A DNA stretch of 64,000 nucleotides from Flavobacterium commune (GTDB taxonomy: Bacteria > Bacteroidota > Bacteroidia > Flavobacteriales > Flavobacteriaceae), in NCBI RefSeq assembly GCF_001857965.1, contig NZ_CP017774.1, positions 2,294,001 to 2,358,000 of the forward strand. The letters run 5' to 3'. Below the pieces are notes generated by a model. That model made no database searches. It was given only the letters and a program-made list of their open reading frames with translations, and was not told the origin of the DNA. Both the position numbers and the translations under genes were made by a program. Positions 9,406-18,314 of this stretch are shown in pieces (within the stretch, counting starts at the first letter, position 1; every line of letters begins with the position of its first letter).

Positions 9406-9812
9406 AGTTTTTATGAGTTTGAGTTTAGTTGAGTTTGTATAAAGTACAGTTACTCTTTGTTGTAAAATTTAAGAATTATTTGTTTCACAAAATCAAAAAC
9501 ATACCAATTCTTAAAAGAAGAATTACACAAAAAAATTATTGGAAAAAAATAGATGAGAAATGTTCCTGAGAGAGCAAAGTACATTTCTTATAGTAAAACA
9601 GAAATTATATTTTTTTAAATCTGATAAAAAATCAAAATAGTACTAATTAAAAATAAAAGAAATGAAGTTAATGTGTTGTAAATAAAAAAAAGCCATTTCT
9701 GCGGCAACAGAAATGGCGAAGTTTAAAAAAGAAATGTTCATCTCAGAAAAGGAAAAAGAAAGTTGATAAAATCAGCTTTCAGGCTCCTTATTATTTAAAC
9801 TAAAACAAAGTA
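9406..9812 (+). other. Long untranslated leader between the Cys-tailed peptide and susC
   Basis: About 400 bases without a credible gene. It holds an 8-bp stem at 9556-9563/9581-9588. Bases 9582-9589 could instead pair with AAGAAATG further downstream (about 9728-9735), giving two mutually exclusive folds. It also holds the hairpin 9692-9717. The length and structure suggest regulation at the RNA level; folding was done by eye only. Confidence 0.45.
9684..9717 (-). terminator. Hairpin with U-tract on the minus strand inside the sulfatase leader
   Basis: A 10-bp perfect stem, GCCATTTCTG (9692-9701) with CAGAAATGGC (9708-9717), and a 6-base loop. On the plus strand it is preceded by eight A and lacks a T-run. 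Read on the minus strand it is therefore a good intrinsic terminator. No minus-strand gene is visible nearby, so it may end an antisense transcript or act as a plain RNA stem in the susC leader. Confidence 0.5.
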
Positions 9813-12800
9813 ATGAAAAAAAAATTAAATATAATTTTATGGTTCGCTGTTTTTCTAGTTTCACTAGGAATTAGCGCACAAAGCACAAAACCCACTATAA
9901 ATTCTACCCTTGATGGTGTAGTTATAGATCAAATTACAAAACAACCCATCCCAGGGGTTAATGTTCAAATTAAAGGAATTACACATAGTGTTATTACTGA
10001 TTTAGACGGGAAATTTAGTTTTCAAACAGGACAAAGTTTTCCTTACACATTGGTTATTACCTCTATAGGTTACATTAGCAAAGAACAAGTTGTTAATGAC
10101 AAGTTCATACAAATTGCATTAAAAGAGGATGTAAAGGAGCTGAATGAAGTGGTTGTTATTGGTTATGGAACTACTTCCAAAAAAGACTATACAGGAGCAG
10201 CCGAAACCGTTTCTACTCAGGCGTTGCGATCTACTCAGCGTAGTTTAGAGAGCGCACTCCAAGGCTCGGTTGCGGGGGTCAATGTGACTCAAACATCGGG
10301 TCAGCCTGGAGCAGGATTGAGTATTAGAGTTCGTGGAGGAAGTTCGATACAAGGAGGAAACGAGCCGCTTTATGTTATTGATGGTTTTCCAATTTACAAC
10401 TCAGATGTAACCTCAGGTGTTTTGAGCGGTAGTCCGACTAATCCACTTTCGGCAATTAATCCTGCAGATATTGAGTCGATTACAGTTTTAAAAGACGCTT
10501 CTTCTACAGCTATTTATGGTTCCAGAGGGGCAAACGGAGTAGTAATTGTTACTACTAAGAAAGGAAAATCGAATATCATGGCCGTAAATTACGATTACTC
10601 TTTAGGGCAACAAGAAGTTCGTAAAAAAGTATCAGTATTAGACGCTGCGGGGTTTTCAAGACTTAGAAATGCAGCTTTATATGATACTAATCCGGCGGGA
10701 GGGACTAACCAATACTTATCAGATGTTCAAATAGCTCAATTAGGAAAAGGGGTGGATTGGCAGGATGCCGCTTTTAGAACTGCCCAAACTCAAAATCATC
10801 AGTTGAGTGTTTCTGGTGGGAACAACCAAACCAAATATGCTATTTCCGGGAACTATTACAATCAGGAAGGAATTATAAAAAACACCGGTTTTGAACGTTT
10901 GAGTGGGCGAATTAATTTGAATTCAAAATTAAGTGATAAATCAAGATTTGGAGTGAATCTTTCGGTAGCTGAAACCAAGTCTAAAGTGGCGCCATCAGGG
11001 TTGATAACGGCTTTATTAAGTATGCCGCCTACGGCTACCATTTATGAAAGGGATGGTACTTACACATTAAGAAATCCTTTTGAAAACATCTTTTCAAATC
11101 CAATTGCTACTTTAAACGAACGTAAAAATAAAGCTGTAAATACAAGAGTTCTAGGAACTGTTTTTGGCGAATATGATGTATTGGAAAATTTAGTATTGAA
11201 AGTTTCTTTTGGAGCTGATCTTCTGGCTAATCAAGAAACTACTTATATTCCTTCTACTATATATGAAGGTTTGATTACTAATGGTGAGGCTAAAATAGGA
11301 AATGCTAATAACAAAACATGGTTGAACGAGAATACCTTGACTTATACTAAAGTATTTTCAGATGTACATAGTTTTAATCTTTTGGCGGGTTATACACAGC
11401 AAAGTTCAACCAGAGATTTTGTTACTACAGGATCACAACAGTTTGTAAATGATGTAACGGGCTCTAATAGTTTGCAAAGTGGAAATTTAGCATTGATTCC
11501 TACTTCCGGTGAAAGTAGATGGGCATTGAATTCGTATTTGTCAAGGTTAAATTATAATTATGATTCCAAATATTATTTGACTGCAAGTATTAGAGCCGAT
11601 GGTTCTTCCCGATTTGGAAAAAACAATAAATGGGGTTATTTTCCTTCTGTAGCGGCAGCTTGGCAAATTGATAGAGAAAACTTTTTTAGTCCGGTTTCTA
11701 ATGTAATTAATAGCTTGAAATTTAGAACAAGTTACGGATCTACAGGAAATCAGGAAATAGGAGAATACCAATCGTTATCTACATTGAGCAGTGTGAAATA
11801 TCTTTTTGGTGACCAAATTTATACTGGATTTACACCAACAAGAATTGCAAATGACGATTTAGGATGGGAATTAACCAATCAGTTTGATGCAGGAATTGAT
11901 TTAGGGATTTTTAATAATAAAGTGTTTCTTACTCTTGATGCTTATCGCAAAACGACTAAGAATTTATTGTTAGATGTTCAAATCCCATACACTAGCGGAT
12001 TTACATCTTCATTGCAAAATTTTGGTTCGGTACAAAATCAAGGAATTGAGTTAGGAATTAATACTTCTTTAAGCAATGGCAATTTATCATGGACCTCTAA
12101 TTTTAATATTGCTTTCAATAAAAATAAAGTTTTGGCTTTAGGTAATGATGCTGAATTCTACACTTTTGGAAATTACATTTTAAAAGTGGGAGACCCTTTA
12201 GGTTCATTTTACGGAGCAGTAACTGATGGGATTTTGCAAACGGCTGATATAGCAACTAAAGGCATTTTTACAGGAAATGCTACACCTAAAGCTGGGGATC
12301 GTTTGTACAAAGACATCAATGGCGATGGTGCATTTACAACTGCTGCTGATAGAACTACTATAGGGAATGCGCAACCTGATTTCACATTTGGATTCTCAAA
12401 TAACTTTATTTATAAAGGTTTTGAATTGGGTATTATAATACAAGGATCTGTTGGTAATGATATCCTGAACGGGAATTCACAAGCCTTAGAATTGTTCAAC
12501 GGACAGCAAAATGCGTCAACATCTGCTTTAGATGCCTGGACACCAGCTAATCCAAGTACAACGACTCCTCGTGCTAAGTTAGATCCGGCACCCGTATTCT
12601 CAAATCGATTTGTAGAAGATGGTTCGTTCGTTCGATTCAAAAACATCACATTGAGCTATAATTTACCTAAAACACTAATAGAGCAATTTAAATTGACTGC
12701 TGTAAAGTTAAGATTGGTAGGAGAGAACCTAATCACATTTACAAACTACAGCGGATTTGATCCGGAAGTAACTAACGGAAGTTCTATTTCTCCGGGAACA

Positions 12801-12860
12801 GATACGGGAATTTATCCTGCATCTAAAAGTATTTCGGCAGGTTTAAGTGTAACATTCTAA
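9813..12860 (+). CDS. SusC-like TonB-dependent transporter (sulfatase locus)
   Basis: A 1015-residue SusC-type receptor. It has a signal peptide (about 1-22, ending GISAQ), a carboxypeptidase-regulatory-like domain (about 33-110), a TonB-box-like VVVIGYGT, a plug (PLYVIDGFPIYN, LKDASSTAIYGSRGANGV) and a barrel ending in GLSVTF. It pairs with the SusD gene 10 bases downstream. Next to a sulfatase and its maturase it probably imports sulfated compounds, as a carbon source or, given the upstream signals, as a sulfur source. Confidence 0.96.
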   Translation: MKKKLNIILWFAVFLVSLGISAQSTKPTINSTLDGVVIDQITKQPIPGVNVQIKGITHSVITDLDGKFSFQTGQSFPYTLVITSIGYISKEQVVNDKFIQIALKEDVKELNEVVVIGYGTTSKKDYTGAAETVSTQALRSTQRSLESALQGSVAGVNVTQTSGQPGAGLSIRVRGGSSIQGGNEPLYVIDGFPIYNSDVTSGVLSGSPTNPLSAINPADIESITVLKDASSTAIYGSRGANGVVIVTTKKGKSNIMAVNYDYSLGQQEVRKKVSVLDAAGFSRLRNAALYDTNPAGGTNQYLSDVQIAQLGKGVDWQDAAFRTAQTQNHQLSVSGGNNQTKYAISGNYYNQEGIIKNTGFERLSGRINLNSKLSDKSRFGVNLSVAETKSKVAPSGLITALLSMPPTATIYERDGTYTLRNPFENIFSNPIATLNERKNKAVNTRVLGTVFGEYDVLENLVLKVSFGADLLANQETTYIPSTIYEGLITNGEAKIGNANNKTWLNENTLTYTKVFSDVHSFNLLAGYTQQSSTRDFVTTGSQQFVNDVTGSNSLQSGNLALIPTSGESRWALNSYLSRLNYNYDSKYYLTASIRADGSSRFGKNNKWGYFPSVAAAWQIDRENFFSPVSNVINSLKFRTSYGSTGNQEIGEYQSLSTLSSVKYLFGDQIYTGFTPTRIANDDLGWELTNQFDAGIDLGIFNNKVFLTLDAYRKTTKNLLLDVQIPYTSGFTSSLQNFGSVQNQGIELGINTSLSNGNLSWTSNFNIAFNKNKVLALGNDAEFYTFGNYILKVGDPLGSFYGAVTDGILQTADIATKGIFTGNATPKAGDRLYKDINGDGAFTTAADRTTIGNAQPDFTFGFSNNFIYKGFELGIIIQGSVGNDILNGNSQALELFNGQQNASTSALDAWTPANPSTTTPRAKLDPAPVFSNRFVEDGSFVRFKNITLSYNLPKTLIEQFKLTAVKLRLVGENLITFTNYSGFDPEVTNGSSISPGTDTGIYPASKSISAGLSVTF

Positions 12861-12870
12861 AAGAAACATC

Positions 12871-14322
12871 ATGAAAAAAATAAGCATATTAAGTTTACTG
12901 ATTCTTTTTACAATCAGTGCTTGTAATTCTTTGGACGAAGATCCAAAAGCATTTATTGCAGCGAATAATTTTTATAAAACAACAGAAGATGCTGAGGCAG
13001 CTGTAATTGCTATTCATAATGCGATGAATAGTGGTACCCATACTTTATACAATCGTTTAATTCAGATTTCGACAGAAATGGCTACGGATGATTATGAAGC
13101 AGGACCACGCGCCAGAAATGCGCATGTTAGAGCCTTATCAAATTTAACACATGATGCCTCAAATGACCGTATGTTAGAACTTTGGCGTCAAAGTTATGAT
13201 GGAATCAACAGAGCCAATGTCGCGATTGATAATATTTCGAATAACCCAGCTTTAAGTTCTCAAAAGGATAAGGATTTGGTGAATGAAGCGAAGTTTTTAA
13301 GAGCAGTTTTGTATTTCAATTTGGTGCGATGGTTTGGTGATGTACCATTGGTTTTACATGAAACCACAACTTTAACTTCGGAAGCTTTGAATGTTTCCAA
13401 TACAGCAGAAGCAGCTGTTTATGCCCAAATTGAAACGGATTTATTGGATGCCGAAGCATTGCCTGAAGTACAACAAATTAACGGAAGACCGACATCGGGT
13501 GCAGCAAAAAGTATTTTGTCTAAAGTGTATTTGACACAAAAGAAATGGCAACAAGCAGCCGAAAAAAGTAAAGAAGTGATTGATAGTGAAGTATATGATT
13601 TGTTCGAAGATTTTGCAGACGTGTTTAATGTTGCCACTAAAAATGGTAAAGAGCATATTTTCTCGGCACAGTTTAAAGGACTGACTAACTGGAATGGAAA
13701 CATGTTGGCTTCTACATCAGCACCTACTTCTGTACCGGGAATTGCAGGAGATCAGGCCGATGCTTTACACACAGCCGGAGGACTTTTTGAATCTTTTGCT
13801 GAAGATGACGCTCGTAAATATGTGACTTTTGCCGTTAAATATGTTAGTCCAACCGATGGAAAAACCTATGCCACAACTCCGCATTTTAATAAATATTTTG
13901 ATCCAACCACACCAGCTTCGCCGGGACAATCGTCAAAAAATACACCGATAATTCGATTTGCTGAGGTATTGTTAATCTATGCCGAAGCAGCAAATGAGTA
14001 TCAGAACGGACCATCAGCTTTAGCTTATGAAGCGATTGACAGAGTTAGAGAAAGAGCCCACATTCCGTTGCTTTCTGAAATTTTACCAGCTTTAAGTAAA
14101 GATGATTTTAGAGAGGCTGTTTTTAATGAGAGAAGAAAAGAATTGGTTTACGAATACCAACGTTGGTTTGATCTGGCACGAAGAGGACCAGATTATTTTG
14201 TAGCCCGATTGAAAGCCGCAGGAAAAAACAATGCACAGCCTAAACATGTTCATTTTCCAATTCCACAAAGAGAATTGGATTTAAACCCAAATTTGAAACA
14301 AAACTCAGATTGGAAATTATAA
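12871..14322 (+). CDS. SusD/RagB-like lipoprotein (sulfatase locus)
   Basis: A 483-residue SusD homologue. The lipobox FTISAC places the lipidated Cys at residue 18. Typical SusD segments are present: NEAKFLRAVLYFNLVRWFGD, IIRFAEVLLIYAEAANEY, FNERRKELVYEYQRWFDLAR and FPIPQRELDLNP. It starts 10 bases after susC and ends 28 bases before the sulfatase, so the three genes form one unit. Confidence 0.96.
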   Translation: MKKISILSLLILFTISACNSLDEDPKAFIAANNFYKTTEDAEAAVIAIHNAMNSGTHTLYNRLIQISTEMATDDYEAGPRARNAHVRALSNLTHDASNDRMLELWRQSYDGINRANVAIDNISNNPALSSQKDKDLVNEAKFLRAVLYFNLVRWFGDVPLVLHETTTLTSEALNVSNTAEAAVYAQIETDLLDAEALPEVQQINGRPTSGAAKSILSKVYLTQKKWQQAAEKSKEVIDSEVYDLFEDFADVFNVATKNGKEHIFSAQFKGLTNWNGNMLASTSAPTSVPGIAGDQADALHTAGGLFESFAEDDARKYVTFAVKYVSPTDGKTYATTPHFNKYFDPTTPASPGQSSKNTPIIRFAEVLLIYAEAANEYQNGPSALAYEAIDRVRERAHIPLLSEILPALSKDDFREAVFNERRKELVYEYQRWFDLARRGPDYFVARLKAAGKNNAQPKHVHFPIPQRELDLNPNLKQNSDWKL

Positions 14323-14350
14323 TTAAACAACTATTTTAAATTGAGATAAA

Positions 14351-15991
14351 ATGAAAAAAACTTTTATTACACTAAACCTTTTGCTGGCATTTGGCTTTTT
14401 TAGTCAGGCACAAAATACAACTTCAAAACCAAACATTGTTTTGATTATGGTCGATGATATGGGCTATTCTGACTTAGGAAATTATGGCTCCGAAATAAGC
14501 ACGCCTAATTTGGATAAATTAGCCAAAGAAGGAACACGCTTACGCGAATTTTATAACAACTCGATTTGTGCACCTACAAGAGCTTCGTTATTAACAGGGC
14601 AATATCAACATAAAGCGGGTGTTGGTTATTTTGATGTGAACTTAGGATTACCAGCGTATCAAGGCTATTTGAACAAAGAATCGCTAACATTAGGAGAAGT
14701 TTTCCGCTCAGGGGGTTACAGCACTTTAATGTCTGGAAAATGGCACGTTGGTTCCGAAGATAAAGCCCAGTGGCCTAATCAAAGAGGATTTGATAAGTTT
14801 TTTGGAATCTTAAAAGGCGGAGCCAATTATTTTAATACTAACGGATTGCCTTTTGGTAAAACACCCTATCCGGTGGCACTAATTAGAAATAATGAAGAAC
14901 TGCATCCTAAACCGGATTCCTATTACTTTACAGATGAAATTGGAAACAATGCCGTGCAATTTTTGGACGAACAAAACAAAGAAAACAAACCGTTCTTCTT
15001 ATATCTGGCTTTTACAGCGCCACACTGGCCATTACAGGCAAAAGCGGTTGATATTGCTAAATACAGAGGGAAATTTGATGAAGGTTGGGACGCCTTAAGA
15101 GAGAAAAGAATTCAAAAATTAAAAGAAAACGGTATTTTGTTAGCTGGTCAAACCATTGCTCCAAGAGATCCAGAAGTACCGGAATGGAATAAATTGACTT
15201 ATGACGAAAAACAATTCTGGAAGGCTAAAATGGAAGTTTACGCAGCAATGGTAGACAACATGGACCAGAACGTGGGGAAAGTGTTGGAGAAATTAAAAGC
15301 TTTGAAAAAAGATAAAAATACGCTGATTGTTTTCATCTCTGATAATGGAGCACAAGGTGGTTTCAATACTTACAATCCTTTAAGAAGAGGTTTGGTGAAA
15401 AATGACGGGCCAGTTGGAACTTCAGGTTCATTTGACTATCAGGAACAAAACTGGGCTTATTTGTCTAATACACCTTTGCAAGATTATAAAAATAATATGC
15501 ACGAAGGTGGCTTTAGTTCTCCTTTTATTGCCTGGTATCCGTCAAAAATTAAGCCGGGTCGTATTGACAAAGGAACAGGACATCTTATTGATTTAGCTCC
15601 TACTTTTTACGAATTGGCAGGAATTCAATATCCAAAAGAATTGAACGGTGTAAAATCAAATCCGTTAGTAGGAAAAAGTTTGTTACCGGTTTTATTTGAC
15701 GGTGCTTCCGAAGTGAATCGTGGTGCTCCAATATTCTGGGAAAGAGCAGGAAACAGAGCTGTTAGAGAAGGGAAATGGAAGTTGGTTTCTATTTATCCGT
15801 CTTACCAATGGGAATTATACGATTTAGAATCCGATAGAGGAGAAACAACCAATCTGGCTCAACAAAATCCAGCAATTGTGAACGATCTTTCGGCTAAATA
15901 TTTTGATTGGGCTAATAAAACAGGCGTGGTAGAATACAGCAAAATAAGGCCAGGAAATGAATTGATTCCTGGTGCAGCTACAAAGAAATAA
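14351..15991 (+). CDS. Secreted type-I sulfatase (arylsulfatase-like), Cys type
   Basis: A 546-residue S1-family sulfatase with a signal peptide ending FFSQAQ (about residue 21). Metal-binding residues appear in IVLIMVDDMGYSDLG. The formylglycine motif is CAPTRASLLTG with Cys73 as the residue to be oxidised. GKWHVG and a C-terminal domain are also present. It hydrolyses sulfate esters. The closest feel is the Pseudomonas-type arylsulfatase group, but the substrate cannot be read from the sequence. A dedicated formylglycine-generating enzyme lies downstream. Release of sulfate fits both glycan desulfation and sulfur scavenging. Confidence 0.94.
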   Translation: MKKTFITLNLLLAFGFFSQAQNTTSKPNIVLIMVDDMGYSDLGNYGSEISTPNLDKLAKEGTRLREFYNNSICAPTRASLLTGQYQHKAGVGYFDVNLGLPAYQGYLNKESLTLGEVFRSGGYSTLMSGKWHVGSEDKAQWPNQRGFDKFFGILKGGANYFNTNGLPFGKTPYPVALIRNNEELHPKPDSYYFTDEIGNNAVQFLDEQNKENKPFFLYLAFTAPHWPLQAKAVDIAKYRGKFDEGWDALREKRIQKLKENGILLAGQTIAPRDPEVPEWNKLTYDEKQFWKAKMEVYAAMVDNMDQNVGKVLEKLKALKKDKNTLIVFISDNGAQGGFNTYNPLRRGLVKNDGPVGTSGSFDYQEQNWAYLSNTPLQDYKNNMHEGGFSSPFIAWYPSKIKPGRIDKGTGHLIDLAPTFYELAGIQYPKELNGVKSNPLVGKSLLPVLFDGASEVNRGAPIFWERAGNRAVREGKWKLVSIYPSYQWELYDLESDRGETTNLAQQNPAIVNDLSAKYFDWANKTGVVEYSKIRPGNELIPGAATKK

Positions 15992-15995
15992 TAAT

Positions 15996-16090
15996 CTCTC
16001 AATAAAGAACTACAATTTTTAGCATTGAGAGGAACTCTTGGTTTGTTAGTGTTAGTTTGGTAAAAAGGGGCTGCTTCGGTTGTCCCTTTT
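15996..16090 (+). terminator. Two hairpins between sulfatase and FGE genes (weak terminator/attenuator)
   Basis: CTCTCAAT (15996-16003) pairs with ATTGAGAG (16024-16031). A second stem AAAAGGG...CCCTTTT around a TTCG loop spans about 16062-16090 and ends in only four T. Partial termination between the sulfatase and its maturase is plausible. Confidence 0.5.
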
Positions 16091-16165
16091 ACTCTGTTTT
16101 ATTGATTTTTAATGTAATGAAAGTAATAGGGTTTGTTTAAGGGATAACCCAAAAAAAAGGTAGTT

Positions 16166-17248
16166 ATGAAAATATATAGTTTAATAATAGGAGTTGTTTT
16201 TAGTGGTTTGTATTCCAGTTTTGCTCAAGAAAATAAGGCGGTTGCTGTAGTTACTACAACAAGTTGTGAAGCCATGTGCAAAGCCAATACCTCTAAGAAA
16301 GCCTTATTGTTACAATCAATTGCCAATATTTCTACTGAAAATATAACGAAATCAATTGACGGAATGGTCTGGGTTGCAGGAGGCGAATTCAAAATGGGAA
16401 CCAATGATTATCCCGATGCGCAGCCTGTTCACAGCGTAAGTGTAAAAGGATTTTGGATGGACCAACACGAAGTTACCAATGCACAATTTGAAGCATTTGT
16501 AAAAGCGACCAATTATATTACCATTGCCGAAAGACCTTTAAATCCCGATGAGTATCCCGGAGTTCCTCTTGAGAATTTAGTTCCTGGTTCTGCGGTATTT
16601 TCTCCTCCAACGGATAAAGTTTCGTTAGGAAATATTCAACAATGGTGGAAATATGTGCCAGGAGCCAATTGGAAACATCCATCTGGTCCTGAAAGTACGA
16701 TTGTGGGACTTGAAAATAATCCTGTGGTACAAATTAGTTATCCGGATGCTAAGGCTTATGCGGATTGGGCAGGGAAGCGTTTGCCAACAGAGGCCGAATG
16801 GGAGTTTGCTGCTCGTGCAGGTAGAGAGCATACTAAATATTATTGGGGTCAGGAGTTGAAGCCCAATGGCAAATGGTTGGCCAATATTTTTCAGGGAACT
16901 TTCCCGAATAACAATATTGCCGAAGACGGTTTTGTGGGTGCAGCTCCAGTGCAATCTTTTCCAAAAAATCCTTTTGGAATCTATGATTTGGAAGGAAATG
17001 TATGGGAATGGTGTAACGATTTATACCGAGATGATTATTATAAAATGAGTCCTCAGGATAATCCGCAAGGGCCTTTAGAAAGTCATGATCCCGAAGAACC
17101 GGGTGTTGAAAAACACGTGCAAAGAGGTGGTTCCTATTTGTGTAGCGACCAATATTGCATTCGCTATGTGGCAGGTAGCCGAGGAAAAGGGGAAACCACC
17201 AGTGCTTGTAATCACTTGGGTTTTCGCTGTGTGAAAGATGCTCAATAA
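16166..17248 (+). CDS. Exported formylglycine-generating enzyme (sulfatase maturase)
   Basis: A 360-residue FGE/SUMF1-fold protein. The signal peptide ends SSFAQ (about residue 21). The core begins MVWVAGGEFKMGTN, with WMDQHEVTNAQFEAFVKAT, RLPTEAEWEFAARAG and GNVWEWCNDLY. The C-terminus has RGGSYLCSDQYC and GFRC. Cys326 and Cys331 correspond to the catalytic pair of aerobic copper-dependent FGE (human Cys336/Cys341), so this looks like a true maturase and not only the fold. A short Cys pair near the mature N-terminus (SCEAMC, about residues 34-39) could bind metal; that is a guess. It lies 174 bases after the sulfatase and would act on it, before or during export. Confidence 0.92.
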   Translation: MKIYSLIIGVVFSGLYSSFAQENKAVAVVTTTSCEAMCKANTSKKALLLQSIANISTENITKSIDGMVWVAGGEFKMGTNDYPDAQPVHSVSVKGFWMDQHEVTNAQFEAFVKATNYITIAERPLNPDEYPGVPLENLVPGSAVFSPPTDKVSLGNIQQWWKYVPGANWKHPSGPESTIVGLENNPVVQISYPDAKAYADWAGKRLPTEAEWEFAARAGREHTKYYWGQELKPNGKWLANIFQGTFPNNNIAEDGFVGAAPVQSFPKNPFGIYDLEGNVWEWCNDLYRDDYYKMSPQDNPQGPLESHDPEEPGVEKHVQRGGSYLCSDQYCIRYVAGSRGKGETTSACNHLGFRCVKDAQ

Positions 17249-17278
17249 TTTTTGTGATTTAAAAATATATATAACATT

Positions 17279-17941
17279 ATGAGAAAAAAGATATTATTGT
17301 TTTTGGTGCTTGTACTTGCAATCGAAACGAGTTCAGCACAGAAGGTGAAGAAAATAAACCTACATACTGAAATTAAGAAAAACAGACTTCATATTGCAAA
17401 TAGAATTGCTAGTCCTTTGAATGATAAAAAATACCAAGGACTGGAACTAAACGAAAAGGAAGGCGAAGGAATAGTCTGGCTTCAAAACCAAAATTTCTCA
17501 AAAGGAAGTATCGAAATAGATGTGAAGGGACAGGATGTTTTTCAAAAGAGTTTTCTGGGGATTGCGTTTCACGGTCAAAATGATTCGATTTATGAAGCGG
17601 TTTATTTTAGACCCTTTAATTTTTATGCCCAGGATTCCGTGAGACGAATTCATGCGGTGCAATATATTGCGCATCCTAAATTTGGCTGGGAAAAGTTGAG
17701 GAAAGAAAGAAATGCCGAATTTGAAAAAGCAATTCCTAATGCTCCAGATCCTAACGGATGGTTTTATGCGCGAATTGAAATTAGTGCAACCGAAGTAGCT
17801 GTTTTTATCGAAAAAAATCTCAATCCAGTACTTCATGTAAAACGCTTAAGCCCTTATTCTGATGGTAAAGTTGGTCTCTTTGTAGGTGATAATTCAGGAG
17901 GGAAATTTGCAAATTTGAAGATAGTACGATTTAAGAGTTGA
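17279..17941 (+). CDS. Secreted jelly-roll protein, DUF1080/3-keto-glycoside-hydrolase-like
   Basis: A 220-residue exported protein with a signal peptide ending TSSAQ. The mature part looks like a single concanavalin/LamG-type sandwich: GIVWLQNQNFSKGSIEIDVK, FLGIAFHGQND, AVYFRPFNF, GWFYARIEI and GKVGLFVGDNSGGKFANL. This arrangement resembles DUF1080 domains, some of which hydrolyse 3-keto-disaccharides while others only bind sugars. No catalytic residues can be assigned. It closes the sulfatase locus, 30 bases after the FGE gene. Confidence 0.7.
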   Translation: MRKKILLFLVLVLAIETSSAQKVKKINLHTEIKKNRLHIANRIASPLNDKKYQGLELNEKEGEGIVWLQNQNFSKGSIEIDVKGQDVFQKSFLGIAFHGQNDSIYEAVYFRPFNFYAQDSVRRIHAVQYIAHPKFGWEKLRKERNAEFEKAIPNAPDPNGWFYARIEISATEVAVFIEKNLNPVLHVKRLSPYSDGKVGLFVGDNSGGKFANLKIVRFKS

Positions 17942-17954
17942 TAGCCTAAATTAG

Positions 17955-18044
17955 CTGAAATATTTTTTAAGTTTTTACAACAGCACTCAGGATGTGGATG
18001 CGTTTATAGAAACCCTCTGGAAATTAAAATCCGGAAAGAAATAA
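17955..18044 (+). pseudogene. C-terminal remnant of a class-V aminotransferase (cysteine-desulfurase-like)
   Basis: After an in-frame TAG at 17952 a 29-codon frame runs to TAA at 18042. Its segment SFYNSTQDVDAFIETLWKL matches the conserved end of class-V aminotransferases such as SufS/NifS-type enzymes (pattern S-x-YN-T-x-(E/D)-(D/E)-(I/V)-D). No start codon or upstream domain remains. It has its own terminator at 18051. This is probably the scar of a deletion at the island border. Confidence 0.45.
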
Positions 18045-18050
18045 AAAGCA

Positions 18051-18083
18051 AAAAGCCCAGGATTTAGTTCTTGGGCTTTTTTT
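18051..18083 (+). terminator. Intrinsic terminator after the aminotransferase remnant
   Basis: AAAAGCCCA (18051-18059) pairs with TGGGCTTTT (18072-18080), followed by more T to 18083. Confidence 0.85.
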
Positions 18084-18221
18084 GTGGTAATTCTTATAAA
18101 TTATCGGATTTATTAGTTGTTTGTAGGATTTTTGGTTTTAGGAAAAAATATTATGTTTATATTCGGAAAAATAAAGGTTATTGTAATGGCACAAAGCCAA
18201 AAAACTATATTTGGGTAGATT

Positions 18222-18240
18222 GGAGCCATTTTATGGCTCC
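18222..18240 (+). repeat. REP-like palindrome before the TIR gene
   Basis: GGAGCCAT-TTT-ATGGCTCC is a perfect 8-bp stem. The following bases CTACAAACGAG recur after the transposase-linked repeat near 20000, so this is probably another degenerate member of the island's REP family. Confidence 0.5.
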
Positions 18241-18314
18241 TACAAACGAGTCAGCGTTAATTCTTTAGAAAAGAACGTTTAAAATAAAATACTAACCTTA
18301 ATTTATTAAATTTC

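Noticed and set aside
9561..9588. CTGAGA box resembling part of a thiamine riboswitch
   Set aside because: The other conserved elements and helices of the THI box are missing and the downstream genes are not thiamine-related.
18071..18268. 65-codon open frame before the TIR gene
   Set aside because: It begins inside a terminator and runs through a REP-like palindrome; no domain or start signal.
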